From Acidimicrobiia bacterium (lineage in GTDB: Bacteria > Actinomycetota > Acidimicrobiia > Spongiisociales > ZC4RG35): DNA of 64,000 nt. Positions 7,172-15,701 of the stretch are shown in pieces. The stretch spans positions 124,001 to 188,000 of the forward strand of contig BPGJ01000001.1 of assembly GCA_026002975.1 (NCBI GenBank), given 5' to 3'. The notes under the pieces are model-generated. The model searched no databases and was not told the origin of the DNA. It was given only the letters and a program-made list of their open reading frames with translations. Position numbers and translations under genes: made by a program. Position 1 is the stretch's first letter. Each line of letters begins with the position of its first letter.

Positions 7172-10100
7172 ATGAGGGGACGCTTCGCCGTCGCGCTGAC
7201 CGTACTCGCCCTGGGGCTGGTGTCGGCGCTACCAGCCGGAGGGGAGACTCCCCCGGCCAAGGACTTCGAGGAGATCGACCTCGGTGGTGTGTCTCCGACC
7301 CTGCTCCCCGCCCTGGCCGATCCGAACCGAGAGATAACGGTGATGGTCGAGCTGACCGACCCGCCGGTGGCGGTCCATCAGGCCCAGGCAAGAGCCGCCG
7401 GACGGGAACTCTCGAAAGCCGAACGGGCCGCCATCCGGCAGTCGATCAAACAGAAACAAGACGGCCTCCAAGGAGCGATCCGCCGGTTGGGCGGTCGAGT
7501 GGTCAACCAGCTAGCCGACGCCTACAACGGGATCCGCGTCACCATCCCCGCTCGTGCCGTCCCCGAGCTGGCGTCGCTACCCGGTGTGGCCGCCGTCCGG
7601 GACCTGGTCGAGCACGAGCCGGTCAACGCCAACTCGGTGCCCTTCCTCGGCACACCCCAAGCCTGGGAGAGCCTGGGTCTGACCGGTGAGGGGGTGAAGA
7701 TCGCCATCATCGACACCGGGATCGACTACTACCACGCCAACTTCGGAGGGTCGGGAGACCCGGCCGACTACGCGGCCGACGACCCGACGATCATAGAGGC
7801 CGGAACCTTCCCCACCATCAAGGTGGCAGGCGGGTTCGACTTCGCCGGCGACGACTACGACGCGTCGGATCCCGACCACGACACCCCCATGCCCGATCCC
7901 GACCCCCTCGACTGCAACGGTCACGGCACCCACGTGGCCGGCACCGCCGCCGGGTTCGGAGTGCTGCTCGACGGCACCACCTACCCGGGCCCCTACGACA
8001 CCTCGACCCACAACCACAGCTTCGCGGTGGGCCCCGGCATGGCGCCCCAGGCCACCCTGTACGCTCTCAAGGTGTTCGGCTGTGAGGGTTCCACCACCCT
8101 GACCGTCGACGCCATCGACTGGGCGGTCGCCAACGACATGGACGTGATCAACATGAGCCTCGGCGCCCCGTTCGGGCGGGCCGACGACCCGTCGGCGATC
8201 GCCTCCACCAACGCCGCAGCCGCCGGGGTGATCGTGGTGGCCTCGGCGGGCAACTCTGGGTCCTCCCCCTACATCACCGGGTCGCCCGCCGCAGGGGTGG
8301 GGGCGATAAGCGTGGCGGCGCTGGATTCCATCGAGGGTCTGCCCCACGCCGACTTCACCGTGCCCGGCGAACCGGCCGACGTGATCGACATGCAGAACTC
8401 CAACGGGGCCGACCTGAGCACCCCCATCACCGCTCAGGCGGTGGTGCTGAAGGACGATCCCACCACCCCAGACGTCGACGAGTCGCTGGGATGCAACGAG
8501 AGCGACTACCCGGACGTCTCCGGGAAGGTGGCGATCACCTTCCGGGGGGTGTGCGCCCGGGTGGCTCGAGCCATCCACGGCCAGAGCCTGGGCGCGGCCG
8601 CGGTGGTGATGATCAACAACACGGGCGGTTTCCCGCCCTTCGAAGGCCCGATCGCCGGAGTGACCATTCCCTTCCTGGGAGCCCTCCAGGCGGACACGCC
8701 GAGGATCGTCGCGGCGGACGGCTTGGAGGTCACCATCTCCGACGCAGGCCTGGTTCCCAATCCGGCGTTCCGGGACTTCGCCGGGTTCACCTCGGGTGGA
8801 CCCCGCAACGGCGACAGCGGCTTGAAGCCCGACGTCACCGCTCCCGGGGTGAGCATCGTCTCCTCGCTGGTGGGAAGCGGCACCGGCGGGCTGACAGCCT
8901 CGGGGACGTCGATGGCGGCACCCCACGTGGCGGGTCTCGCTGCCCTGGTCAGGCAGGCCCATCCCGACTGGTCGGTGGAAGACGTGAAAGCCGCCATCGT
9001 CAACACCGCCGACCCGACCGGCATCGTCGGGTACAGCACCAGGCGGGGGGGCTCCGGGTTGGTGTCGCCGCTCGACGCCGCCTCCACCACCTTGGTGGCG
9101 GTGGGCGACCCGGGGACGGCCAGCCTGTCGTTCGGGTACGTGGAGGGGACCGGAACCATCACCCGCACCTCCGAGATCGAGGTCCGCAACCACGGAACCT
9201 CATCGGCCACGGTGAGTCCGTCGGTGGAGTGGAACACCAACCCGGGAGGGGCGGCCTCGATCTCGTTCTCACCCAAGAAGATCACCGTCCAACCCGGCAA
9301 GTCGAAGAAGGTGAACGCGACCCTGAAGGTGGACGCTTCGGCGGTCCCCGACGGGTTCCAGACGGCTTCGGGCAACGTGGTCCTCACCGCCGCCGGCCAC
9401 CCCACCCTGCGGGTGCCGTTCCTAGAGGTGGTGAGGGGTGAGGCTTCGGTCCGCACCACCCCGGGCCGCGTCAACCTGCCGCCCGGCGCCGACGAGGCGT
9501 CCTTCATGACCACCAACCCCACCGGAGCGGCGGGAACCGCCGACGTCTACGCCTGGGGCCTGACCGATCCAGCCGACGCCACGGTCACCGACGTGAGAGC
9601 CGTCGGGGTGCAGGCGTTCCCCGGAGCGGTCGGAGGACTCGGCCTGGGGGTCTTCGCCATCAACACCCACCAGCGGGTCTCCAACCCGTCGGTGAACGAG
9701 TGGGACGTGCTCCTCGACGTCGACGAGGACGGCGCCTTCGACTACGCGGTTGTGGGGTACGACATCGGAGCGGTGTTCACCGGCTCCTTCGACGGACAGC
9801 TCGGGTCGTTCACCATCGACCTGTCGACGGGGACGATCGTCCGGGCGTTCTCCCCGGCAGGCGGGTTGGACACCTCCACGGTGTTGCTCCCCTTCCTGCT
9901 GGCCGACGTCGGGCTGACAGGGCCCGACACCGACTTCACCTACGTCTCGGGGGTGTTCTCCTTGGAGGGCTTCCCCGACGACTTCGTCGACGGCGCGGCC
10001 CGCTTCGACGTGGCCCAACAGCCGGTCGACACCGGGGCGTTCTTCGAACTGGGCCCGGGAGACTCGGTTGCGTGGTCGGCGGCGGTCGACCGGGATTCGC

Positions 10101-10195
10101 TGGCGGCAAACCCGGTGCGTGGGTGGATGGTCGTCTACACGGAGAACGGAACCGGAGGCGACCAAGCCGACCTGATCCCACTGACCACCCGATGA
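7172..10195 (+). CDS. Secreted subtilisin-like serine protease (S8) with PA insert
   Basis: A 1007-residue exported protease. It has a signal peptide (about residues 1-22, ending SALPAGG) and an I9-type inhibitory propeptide (about 54-147). In the S8 catalytic domain Asp181 lies in IIDTG, His251 in NGHGTH, Ser580 in SGTSMAAPH, and the oxyanion Asn is near 361. A PA-like domain is inserted at about 400-525 between the His and Ser regions. Some 360 C-terminal residues look like Fn3-type beta domains and should sit outside the cell. The ATG at 7172 was chosen because GAGGAGG lies 7 bases upstream and a signal peptide follows. One of four plus-strand genes; its substrate is unknown. Confidence 0.93.
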   Translation: MRGRFAVALTVLALGLVSALPAGGETPPAKDFEEIDLGGVSPTLLPALADPNREITVMVELTDPPVAVHQAQARAAGRELSKAERAAIRQSIKQKQDGLQGAIRRLGGRVVNQLADAYNGIRVTIPARAVPELASLPGVAAVRDLVEHEPVNANSVPFLGTPQAWESLGLTGEGVKIAIIDTGIDYYHANFGGSGDPADYAADDPTIIEAGTFPTIKVAGGFDFAGDDYDASDPDHDTPMPDPDPLDCNGHGTHVAGTAAGFGVLLDGTTYPGPYDTSTHNHSFAVGPGMAPQATLYALKVFGCEGSTTLTVDAIDWAVANDMDVINMSLGAPFGRADDPSAIASTNAAAAGVIVVASAGNSGSSPYITGSPAAGVGAISVAALDSIEGLPHADFTVPGEPADVIDMQNSNGADLSTPITAQAVVLKDDPTTPDVDESLGCNESDYPDVSGKVAITFRGVCARVARAIHGQSLGAAAVVMINNTGGFPPFEGPIAGVTIPFLGALQADTPRIVAADGLEVTISDAGLVPNPAFRDFAGFTSGGPRNGDSGLKPDVTAPGVSIVSSLVGSGTGGLTASGTSMAAPHVAGLAALVRQAHPDWSVEDVKAAIVNTADPTGIVGYSTRRGGSGLVSPLDAASTTLVAVGDPGTASLSFGYVEGTGTITRTSEIEVRNHGTSSATVSPSVEWNTNPGGAASISFSPKKITVQPGKSKKVNATLKVDASAVPDGFQTASGNVVLTAAGHPTLRVPFLEVVRGEASVRTTPGRVNLPPGADEASFMTTNPTGAAGTADVYAWGLTDPADATVTDVRAVGVQAFPGAVGGLGLGVFAINTHQRVSNPSVNEWDVLLDVDEDGAFDYAVVGYDIGAVFTGSFDGQLGSFTIDLSTGTIVRAFSPAGGLDTSTVLLPFLLADVGLTGPDTDFTYVSGVFSLEGFPDDFVDGAARFDVAQQPVDTGAFFELGPGDSVAWSAAVDRDSLAANPVRGWMVVYTENGTGGDQADLIPLTTR

Positions 10196-10202
10196 CACCC
10201 GA

Positions 10203-10228
10203 GGGGGGCGCCGGGTACGGCGCCCCCC
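10203..10228. terminator. Bidirectional terminator between convergent genes
   Basis: A 10-bp perfect stem, GGGGGGCGCC (10203-10212) with GGCGCCCCCC (10219-10228), around GGGTAC. It lies 8 bases after the subtilase stop and 2 bases before the end of the opposing lipoprotein gene, so it can serve both. Confidence 0.75.
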
Positions 10229-10229
10229 A

Positions 10230-10772
10230 TCAGGGGACCGTCCCGGCCTCACACAGGCGGAACCGTCCCCGGGTGTCGGCCCTGTAGTCGAGGGTGGCGT
10301 CGCCCGCCGAGACGACGACCCGGTAGCCGGGCGTGATCACCTGCAGGTAGGTCTCGCCGGGCCGGGGACAGCCGAGAGAAGAGTCGGGATAGATCATCGC
10401 CTGGGTCGAGATGACCCGCACCGACGCCACGTCGACTCCGCTCCGGGCGGCGGCGTCCACCCGGATGGCCTCGATCAGATCGGCGGGTACGGCCTCATCC
10501 GACGTCTGATCGGAGCTCTGGGTCGGGGGCCGGTCGTCGGCTTCGGACGGTCGGGTGATCGACGGGTGGACCGCCCCATCCTGGACGGTCGTCGAGGTGC
10601 TGGTGGTCGACCCGACCGGGTGCTCGGCTCCGCCGCCCTGGGACCCGGCGGATGCCGGGGTGGTGCCCAGGTCCCCCAGGTCCACATCGTCGGGCGTAGG
10701 CGTGGCACAGCACGCCAACACCAAGACCAACCCGGCCACTCCCAGCTTCCTCACACCGATCGGGTCTCGCAC
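10230..10772 (-). CDS. Putative lipoprotein of unknown function
   Basis: A 180-residue product with a signal sequence and lipobox (GLVLVLACC, about residues 14-22), so the mature protein is probably lipid-anchored outside the membrane. A Gly/Ser/Thr-rich linker (including TTSTSTTV) runs to about residue 95. The C-terminal ~85 residues form a compact domain containing MIYPDSSLGCPRPGETYLQV and a second Cys near the end, which may form a disulfide. I recall similar SLGCP-type segments in other actinobacterial exported proteins but no assigned function. The start is GTG at 10772 behind GGGGAGGGGG. Confidence 0.78.
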   Translation of the reverse strand: MRDPIGVRKLGVAGLVLVLACCATPTPDDVDLGDLGTTPASAGSQGGGAEHPVGSTTSTSTTVQDGAVHPSITRPSEADDRPPTQSSDQTSDEAVPADLIEAIRVDAAARSGVDVASVRVISTQAMIYPDSSLGCPRPGETYLQVITPGYRVVVSAGDATLDYRADTRGRFRLCEAGTVP

Positions 10773-10786
10773 ACCCCCCCTCCCCG

Positions 10787-11830
10787 TTACCCCCTTCGGG
10801 CAACCAGCACACGGAAGTCGCCGAGACCGCGGGGGTGGAGCAGGGTCTCGGCCTCGGTGCGGAGGCTCCGCACCTTGAGCCGCTCCACCGGGTCGCCTCC
10901 GCGGGCCAGAGCCAGCTCCCGATGCCTCAGCTCAGACAGCCGGTCCCGCAGACCCAGACCGGCCAGGAAGTCGTCCTGACGGTGGAGCTCGGTCTCGGCA
11001 CCCGCCTCCCGGGCGGCGGCTTCCAGGGCGGTGAAGTTCACGTCGGCCGTGATGTCGGTCGCTCCCGGTTCGTCCAGGGGGTGGGGACCCATGTGGTGCG
11101 CCCTGTAGGTACGGAGCGTGCCGTCGCGGCGGCGGGGAGCCAGCCCCTCGGCGGTGTCGCCGTAGTCGATCACCACCACCGCCCCGGCCTCCAGCATCGA
11201 CACCGCCCGTCCCATCCACGCGTATGCGTCGAGCTGCACCTCCACCCAGCCGCCCGGCTCCACCGGCCCGGAGAAACGTTCGATCCACGCGGCCACCTCG
11301 GGTCGTATCGGCGCGTCCACCAGGCTCAGGCGCCCAGCGACGTGTCCCACCCAGCGTTCCCTCCAACCCCCCTCGGTGAGCTGGGCCATCGCCATCGGCA
11401 GGTTGTCGACCAGCTCGTTGGCGATGATCACCCCCCGGAAAGGGGCGGGCACGTCTCCCAGGTCGGCCACCACCCGGACCGGCAGCCGAGCCAGCGCCTC
11501 CCGAGCGGCCGGCGACACCTCGACCGCCCAGGTGTCCGCCACCGGGTGGACCGCCAGGAGGGAGGTGAGCAACGAACCCGATCCTGCACCCACCTCGACC
11601 AGCCGAAACGGGTCTCCCACCCGGTCGTGTTCCGCCTCCACGAAACGGGCCAGAGTCTCACCGAACAGGGGACTCACCTCCGGCGAGGTGAGGAAATCAC
11701 CCGACTTCACGGACCGGAGCCGGGACGAAGCGAAGAAGCCGCCCTCCCCGTAGAGGGCCTCCTCCATGAACCGTTCGAACGGGATGGGCCCCACCCTCGA
11801 GATCAAGTCGACTATCCGGGCACCGGCCAT
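10787..11830 (-). CDS. MidA-like SAM-dependent methyltransferase
   Basis: A 347-residue protein of the DUF185/MidA (NDUFAF7-like) family, protein-arginine methyltransferase relatives. Visible are the N-terminal PIPFERFMEEALYG stretch, the GDFLTSPEVSPLFG region and the SAM-binding motif VEVGAGSGSL (about residues 80-89). Next comes IIANELVDNLP, the family version of motif IV. The bacterial substrate is not known. The ATG at 11830 lies exactly 7 bases after a TATCGT -10 element, fitting a leaderless message; a GTG at 11839 would fall inside that element. It ends 14 bases before the lipoprotein gene. Confidence 0.85.
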   Translation of the reverse strand: MAGARIVDLISRVGPIPFERFMEEALYGEGGFFASSRLRSVKSGDFLTSPEVSPLFGETLARFVEAEHDRVGDPFRLVEVGAGSGSLLTSLLAVHPVADTWAVEVSPAAREALARLPVRVVADLGDVPAPFRGVIIANELVDNLPMAMAQLTEGGWRERWVGHVAGRLSLVDAPIRPEVAAWIERFSGPVEPGGWVEVQLDAYAWMGRAVSMLEAGAVVVIDYGDTAEGLAPRRRDGTLRTYRAHHMGPHPLDEPGATDITADVNFTALEAAAREAGAETELHRQDDFLAGLGLRDRLSELRHRELALARGGDPVERLKVRSLRTEAETLLHPRGLGDFRVLVARRG

Positions 11831-11837
11831 GGGAGTC

Positions 11838-11847
11838 ACGATAGGGT
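11838..11847. promoter_or_regulatory. Overlapping divergent -10 elements
   Basis: In 24 bases between two start codons, TATCGT (11838-11843, minus) and TAGGGT (11842-11847, plus) each lie 7 bases before an ATG (11830 and 11855). This is the spacing expected for leaderless transcripts in actinobacteria. The two elements share two base pairs, so both promoters should not fire at once. Confidence 0.5.
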
Positions 11848-11854
11848 GGGCGTC

Positions 11855-12703
11855 ATGGAGTTCGGCATCCAGATCTTCGCCACCGACCGGACCCTCCAAC
11901 CGGTGGAGCTGGCCAGAGCGGTCGAAGAGCGCGGTTTCGAGTCCCTGTGGCTGCCCGAGCACAGCCACATCCCGACTTCGCGGAAGACCCCATGGGGCGG
12001 ACGACCCGGCGCCCCACCCCTACCCGAGAAATACTGGCGGTGCCACGACATCTTCGTGTCTCTGGCCGCGGCGGCCGCGGTGACCGACAGGCTGAAGCTC
12101 TGCACCGGGGTCACCCTGGTGCCTCAACGGGACCCCATCTGGCTGGCGAAGGAGGTGGCGTCCCTCGACGTGATCTCCCAAGGCAGGGTGATCCTCGGGG
12201 TGGGATACGGCTGGAACCGGGAGGAGATGGAACACCACGGAGTCGACCCGTCCCGACGTCGGGCGCTCTTCCGGGAGAAGATCCTGCTGATGAAGGCATT
12301 GTGGACCCAGGAAGAGGCCTCCTTCGACGGGGAGCTGCTGCACCTGGAACCGAGCTGGGCGTGGCCGAAACCCGTCCAGGCACCCCACCCTCCCATCGTG
12401 TTGGGGGCCGGGTTGGGACCGACCTCGCTGGCCCACATCGTCGAACTGTGCGACGGGTGGATGCCCAACCGGAAACGCGACCTCGAGGTGTCGGTCGAAC
12501 GGATCCTCGAGGCCTTGGCCGACGCGGGCCGTGACCCCGGGTCGTTCGAGTTCACCTACTACGGGGCGTCGCCCGACCCGGAGTTCATCTCCGAGTTGGA
12601 GCTCCTCGGGTTCCGGAGGGTGGTCTTTCGGGTCGAGTCGGACCCGCCCGAGCAGGTGTTGGCCACCCTCGACGATCTGGCCCGCTTCGTCGACTCGCTT
12701 TGA
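11855..12703 (+). CDS. LLM-class F420-dependent oxidoreductase
   Basis: A 282-residue TIM-barrel protein of the luciferase-like superfamily, the actinobacterial subgroup that usually uses coenzyme F420. Typical segments are MEFGIQIFATDRTLQPVELA, ERGFESLWLPEHSHIP, LCTGVTLVPQRDP, and VILGVGYGWNREEM near residue 110. The substrate cannot be read from sequence. The reading frame is open far upstream (to 10835), but only residues from this ATG show the family fold. It lacks a ribosome-binding site and is probably leaderless. Its TGA overlaps the TTG start of glgA, so the two are co-transcribed. Confidence 0.9.
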   Translation: MEFGIQIFATDRTLQPVELARAVEERGFESLWLPEHSHIPTSRKTPWGGRPGAPPLPEKYWRCHDIFVSLAAAAAVTDRLKLCTGVTLVPQRDPIWLAKEVASLDVISQGRVILGVGYGWNREEMEHHGVDPSRRRALFREKILLMKALWTQEEASFDGELLHLEPSWAWPKPVQAPHPPIVLGAGLGPTSLAHIVELCDGWMPNRKRDLEVSVERILEALADAGRDPGSFEFTYYGASPDPEFISELELLGFRRVVFRVESDPPEQVLATLDDLARFVDSL

Positions 12704-14127
12704 GGGTCCTCTTCCTGTCGCCGGAGGTGGCCCCCTTCAGCAAGGTGGGGGGTCTGGCCGACGTGGCCGCCTCCCTTCCCCCGGCCCTGCGTCGACTCGG
12801 GGTGGACATGGTGGTCGCCACCCCCCGTCATGGGCGGATCGACCGGTCCGAGCTGACGCCCTTGCGGGAAGGTACGGCCGACATGGCCGGCCTCCAGATC
12901 GCCTGGCGGGCCTTCACCCGGGACCGGGTGGTGTTCTTCGACCTGCCGGGCCTGTTCGACCGGGAGGAGGTGTACGACGACGGTCCGGACGAACACCTCC
13001 GGTGGGCCGGGTTCTGCCACGCCGTCTTGGACTGGGCTCGGGGAGAGGAGCGATTCGACGTGATCCACGCCAACGACTGGCAGACCGGCCTCGCCTGTCA
13101 CCTCGCCACCGACGTCGGATCGGTGTTCACCATACACAACCTCGGCTACCAGGGCCGGTTCTCCCCCGACCAGCTCTCCCAGATAGGACTGGATGCGGGA
13201 ACCGTCGCCGGAACCCACGGGCTGTTGGGGTTGGCGATCGCCGCCGCCGACATGGTGACCACGGTCAGCCCCACCTACGCACGAGAGATCCAGACCCCTG
13301 AGGGCGGGGCCGGTCTCGACGGGCTGCTGCGGGCCCGATCCGCCGATCTGGTGGGGATCCTCAACGGGATAGACCCCGAGGTGTGGAACCCCAGGATCGA
13401 TCCGCTCATCCCGTTCCACTATTCCGAAAAGAGCCTGTGGCGCAAGGAGTGGGACAAGCAGGTCCTCCTGGCCGAGATGGGGCTCCCTCACCGGCGCCTG
13501 GTGCCGGTGGTCGGAGTGGTGTCCCGACTGGTGCCCCAGAAGGGCTTCGACATCGTCGAAGGGCCCCTGCGACACTTCCTCTCTGTCTGGGATCTCCGGG
13601 TGGTGGTCCTCGGTTCGGGAGAGCGGCGGTACGTGGACATGTTCCGGCGCCTCGCATCGGAACACCCCGATCGGCTCGCATTCCGGGAGGGACACGACGA
13701 GCGGCTCTCCCACCTGATCGAAGCCGGCTCCGACATCTTCCTCATGCCGTCGCTCTACGAGCCGTGCGGCCTCAACCAGATGTACAGCCAGGCGTACGGA
13801 ACCGCTCCGGTGGTGAGGAAGGTGGGCGGGCTGGCCGACACGGTCCGGCACTTCGACGGGACCCGGGGCGACGGGTTCGTGTTCGAGCACTTCGACGAGC
13901 AGGGCCTCGGGTGGGCCCTGGGACAGGCCCTCACCACCCATCTGGACCGTCGGAGGTTCCAGGTGCTCCAGCGGAACGCCATGGCGGTCGACCACTCATG
14001 GGACGCCCGGGCCCCCCTCTACCTCGACGTCTACCGGAGGGCGGTGAAGCGGGATCACGCGAGGAGGTCGGCTTCCCGGGCGGCGAGGGCGGCGAGGAGG
14101 CCACCCCGCTCCACCAGCTCCGAGTAG
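12700..14127 (+). CDS. glgA: Glycogen/starch synthase (GT5 family)
   Basis: Transfers glucose from ADP-glucose to alpha-1,4-glucan chains. The 475-residue protein has the nucleotide-sugar motif SKVGGLAD (Lys15) and HANDWQTGL. It also has SRLVPQKGFDIV at the start of the second Rossmann domain, and the catalytic loop YEPCGLNQMY with GGLADTV. The start is TTG at 12700, overlapping the previous stop (TTGA); no other start gives the family N-terminus. The family normally ends near VYRRAV. About 20 extra Arg/Ala/Ser-rich residues come from reading 73 bases into the antisense of the ABC transporter gene. No glgB or glgC is in the window. Confidence 0.9.
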   Translation: MRVLFLSPEVAPFSKVGGLADVAASLPPALRRLGVDMVVATPRHGRIDRSELTPLREGTADMAGLQIAWRAFTRDRVVFFDLPGLFDREEVYDDGPDEHLRWAGFCHAVLDWARGEERFDVIHANDWQTGLACHLATDVGSVFTIHNLGYQGRFSPDQLSQIGLDAGTVAGTHGLLGLAIAAADMVTTVSPTYAREIQTPEGGAGLDGLLRARSADLVGILNGIDPEVWNPRIDPLIPFHYSEKSLWRKEWDKQVLLAEMGLPHRRLVPVVGVVSRLVPQKGFDIVEGPLRHFLSVWDLRVVVLGSGERRYVDMFRRLASEHPDRLAFREGHDERLSHLIEAGSDIFLMPSLYEPCGLNQMYSQAYGTAPVVRKVGGLADTVRHFDGTRGDGFVFEHFDEQGLGWALGQALTTHLDRRRFQVLQRNAMAVDHSWDARAPLYLDVYRRAVKRDHARRSASRAARAARRPPRSTSSE

Positions 14128-15701
14128 GGTCCATCCTCCTGCACTCGGCCGCCCTCCAACACCACCACCCTGTCGAAGCGGCGAACGACCCGAACCAGGT
14201 GGGCGACCACCAGAACGGTGCGGTCGTCCAAGCCCAGCAGCACGTCGAGGACCCGACGCTCGGTGTCGACGTCCATGCCGTTGGTGGGTTCGTCGAGCAC
14301 CAGGATGGGAGCGGGTCGGAGCAGGGCCCGAGCCACCGCGACCAGGCGCCGCTCCCCGCCCGACAGGCCCGCCCCCAGCTCGCCGATCGGGGTGTCGAGC
14401 CCGAAGCGGGCTCCCAGCGAGTCGAGGACCCTGGCCATGTCCTCGGGGGTGGGATCTCCCGCCAGACGGAGGTTGTCGGCCACCGTTCCCCACACCAGAT
14501 GGGGCCGCTGCTCCACCACCGCGAAGAGGCGGCTCCGCTCGTCTTCGCCGAGCCGGGCCAGGTCGACACCGCCCACCCGGATGCGGCCTACCTGGGGGGT
14601 CCACCAGCCGGCCAGCAGACCCACCACGGTGGACTTGCCCGAACCGGAGGCGCCCATGATCGCCACCTTTTCCCCCTCTCCGACCGTGAGGTCGAATCCG
14701 TCGAGGATGGGACGTTCCGACCGGTATCCGAACACCACCCGTTCGACGGCCAGGTGATGGTGGACCGGTGGCGGGGAACCCGGCCCCGAGGTCGGAGATG
14801 GCGAATCGATCAGCTCGAACACCCGTCGAGCGGACGCCACCGCCTCGGCGAGGTCGGGTACCAGTCCCTCCAGCGCCCGGACCGGACCGAACACCCCCAA
14901 CGTGACCGCCACCGCCACCGCCAAACCCTCGCTCGACACCGACCCGGACGCCAGGAGGCGGTAACCCACGGCGGCGACGGCCACCAGACCGAATCCGGCC
15001 GCCAACTCGGACACCGCCGTCCGGAAGGACGCGACGTGGGCGAGGCGAAGCCGCAGGTCGGTCAGACGCTCCGAGATCTCCCGAAGTCGGTGGGCCCTCA
15101 TCTCCTCGGCTCCCATCAGCACCACGTCCCGGAGACCCTGAACCGTCTCGGTGATCTCGCCCGATGCCAGTCCGGCGGTGCTCCGCAGCTCGTCGGTCAG
15201 GCGAGTGTTCGCCTTCCACAGCGGCGCCGTCCAGCCGATCAGCAGTGCAGGGGCCAGCGTCCACGCCAGTGCGGGGTGGATCGACATGAGCACCGCCCAG
15301 CCTCCCAGCGGCACCACCAGGCCGGACACCACCGGCGCGACCAGGTGGGCGTAGACCGGTTCGAGCCGGTCCACGTCGTCGGTGAGGATCCCGGTCAGTC
15401 GTCCGGAAGGAAGATGAGGGTCGGGAAGCCGCCGACCCAGGCCCCGGTACACCTGGATCCGGAGCCGGGACAGGAGCCGGAAGGCCACCGCATGCCCGGT
15501 GAGCTGCTCCAGGTAGCGGAGGCCTCCCTTCAGCACCGCCAGCACCGCCATCCAGCCGACCAACCCGGGGCGTCCCGTCACCGCGGCCGCACCCAACGCG
15601 AGGATCGTCACCCCCAACCCCTGACCAGCCACCCGGCAGGCGGCCGAGACCACCACCAGGGGGAGAGCCGGCCGGAGCAGGCCCAGCAGACGGGCGATCA
15701 T
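14055..15701 (-). CDS. cydC: CydC-like ABC transporter, membrane and ATPase fusion
   Basis: A half-transporter of 548 residues: six membrane helices (about 1-300) and an ATPase domain with Walker A GASGSGKS, signature LSGGERR, Walker B ILVLDEPTN and H-loop AHL. The segment RYLEQLTGHAVAFRLLSRLR is typical of CydC, which with CydD exports glutathione or cysteine (or haem) needed for cytochrome bd. The two genes overlap by 4 bases (ATGA). No cydA or cydB is in the window, so a more general export role cannot be excluded. Its 3' end overlaps glgA convergently by 73 bases. Confidence 0.82.
   Translation of the reverse strand: MIARLLGLLRPALPLVVVSAACRVAGQGLGVTILALGAAAVTGRPGLVGWMAVLAVLKGGLRYLEQLTGHAVAFRLLSRLRIQVYRGLGRRLPDPHLPSGRLTGILTDDVDRLEPVYAHLVAPVVSGLVVPLGGWAVLMSIHPALAWTLAPALLIGWTAPLWKANTRLTDELRSTAGLASGEITETVQGLRDVVLMGAEEMRAHRLREISERLTDLRLRLAHVASFRTAVSELAAGFGLVAVAAVGYRLLASGSVSSEGLAVAVAVTLGVFGPVRALEGLVPDLAEAVASARRVFELIDSPSPTSGPGSPPPVHHHLAVERVVFGYRSERPILDGFDLTVGEGEKVAIMGASGSGKSTVVGLLAGWWTPQVGRIRVGGVDLARLGEDERSRLFAVVEQRPHLVWGTVADNLRLAGDPTPEDMARVLDSLGARFGLDTPIGELGAGLSGGERRLVAVARALLRPAPILVLDEPTNGMDVDTERRVLDVLLGLDDRTVLVVAHLVRVVRRFDRVVVLEGGRVQEDGPYSELVERGGLLAALAAREADLLA

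Noticed and set aside
10835-11854. N-terminal extension of the LLM oxidoreductase to 622 residues
   Set aside because: The upstream part is antisense to the MidA-like methyltransferase and has no family similarity; the domain starts at MEFGIQIF.
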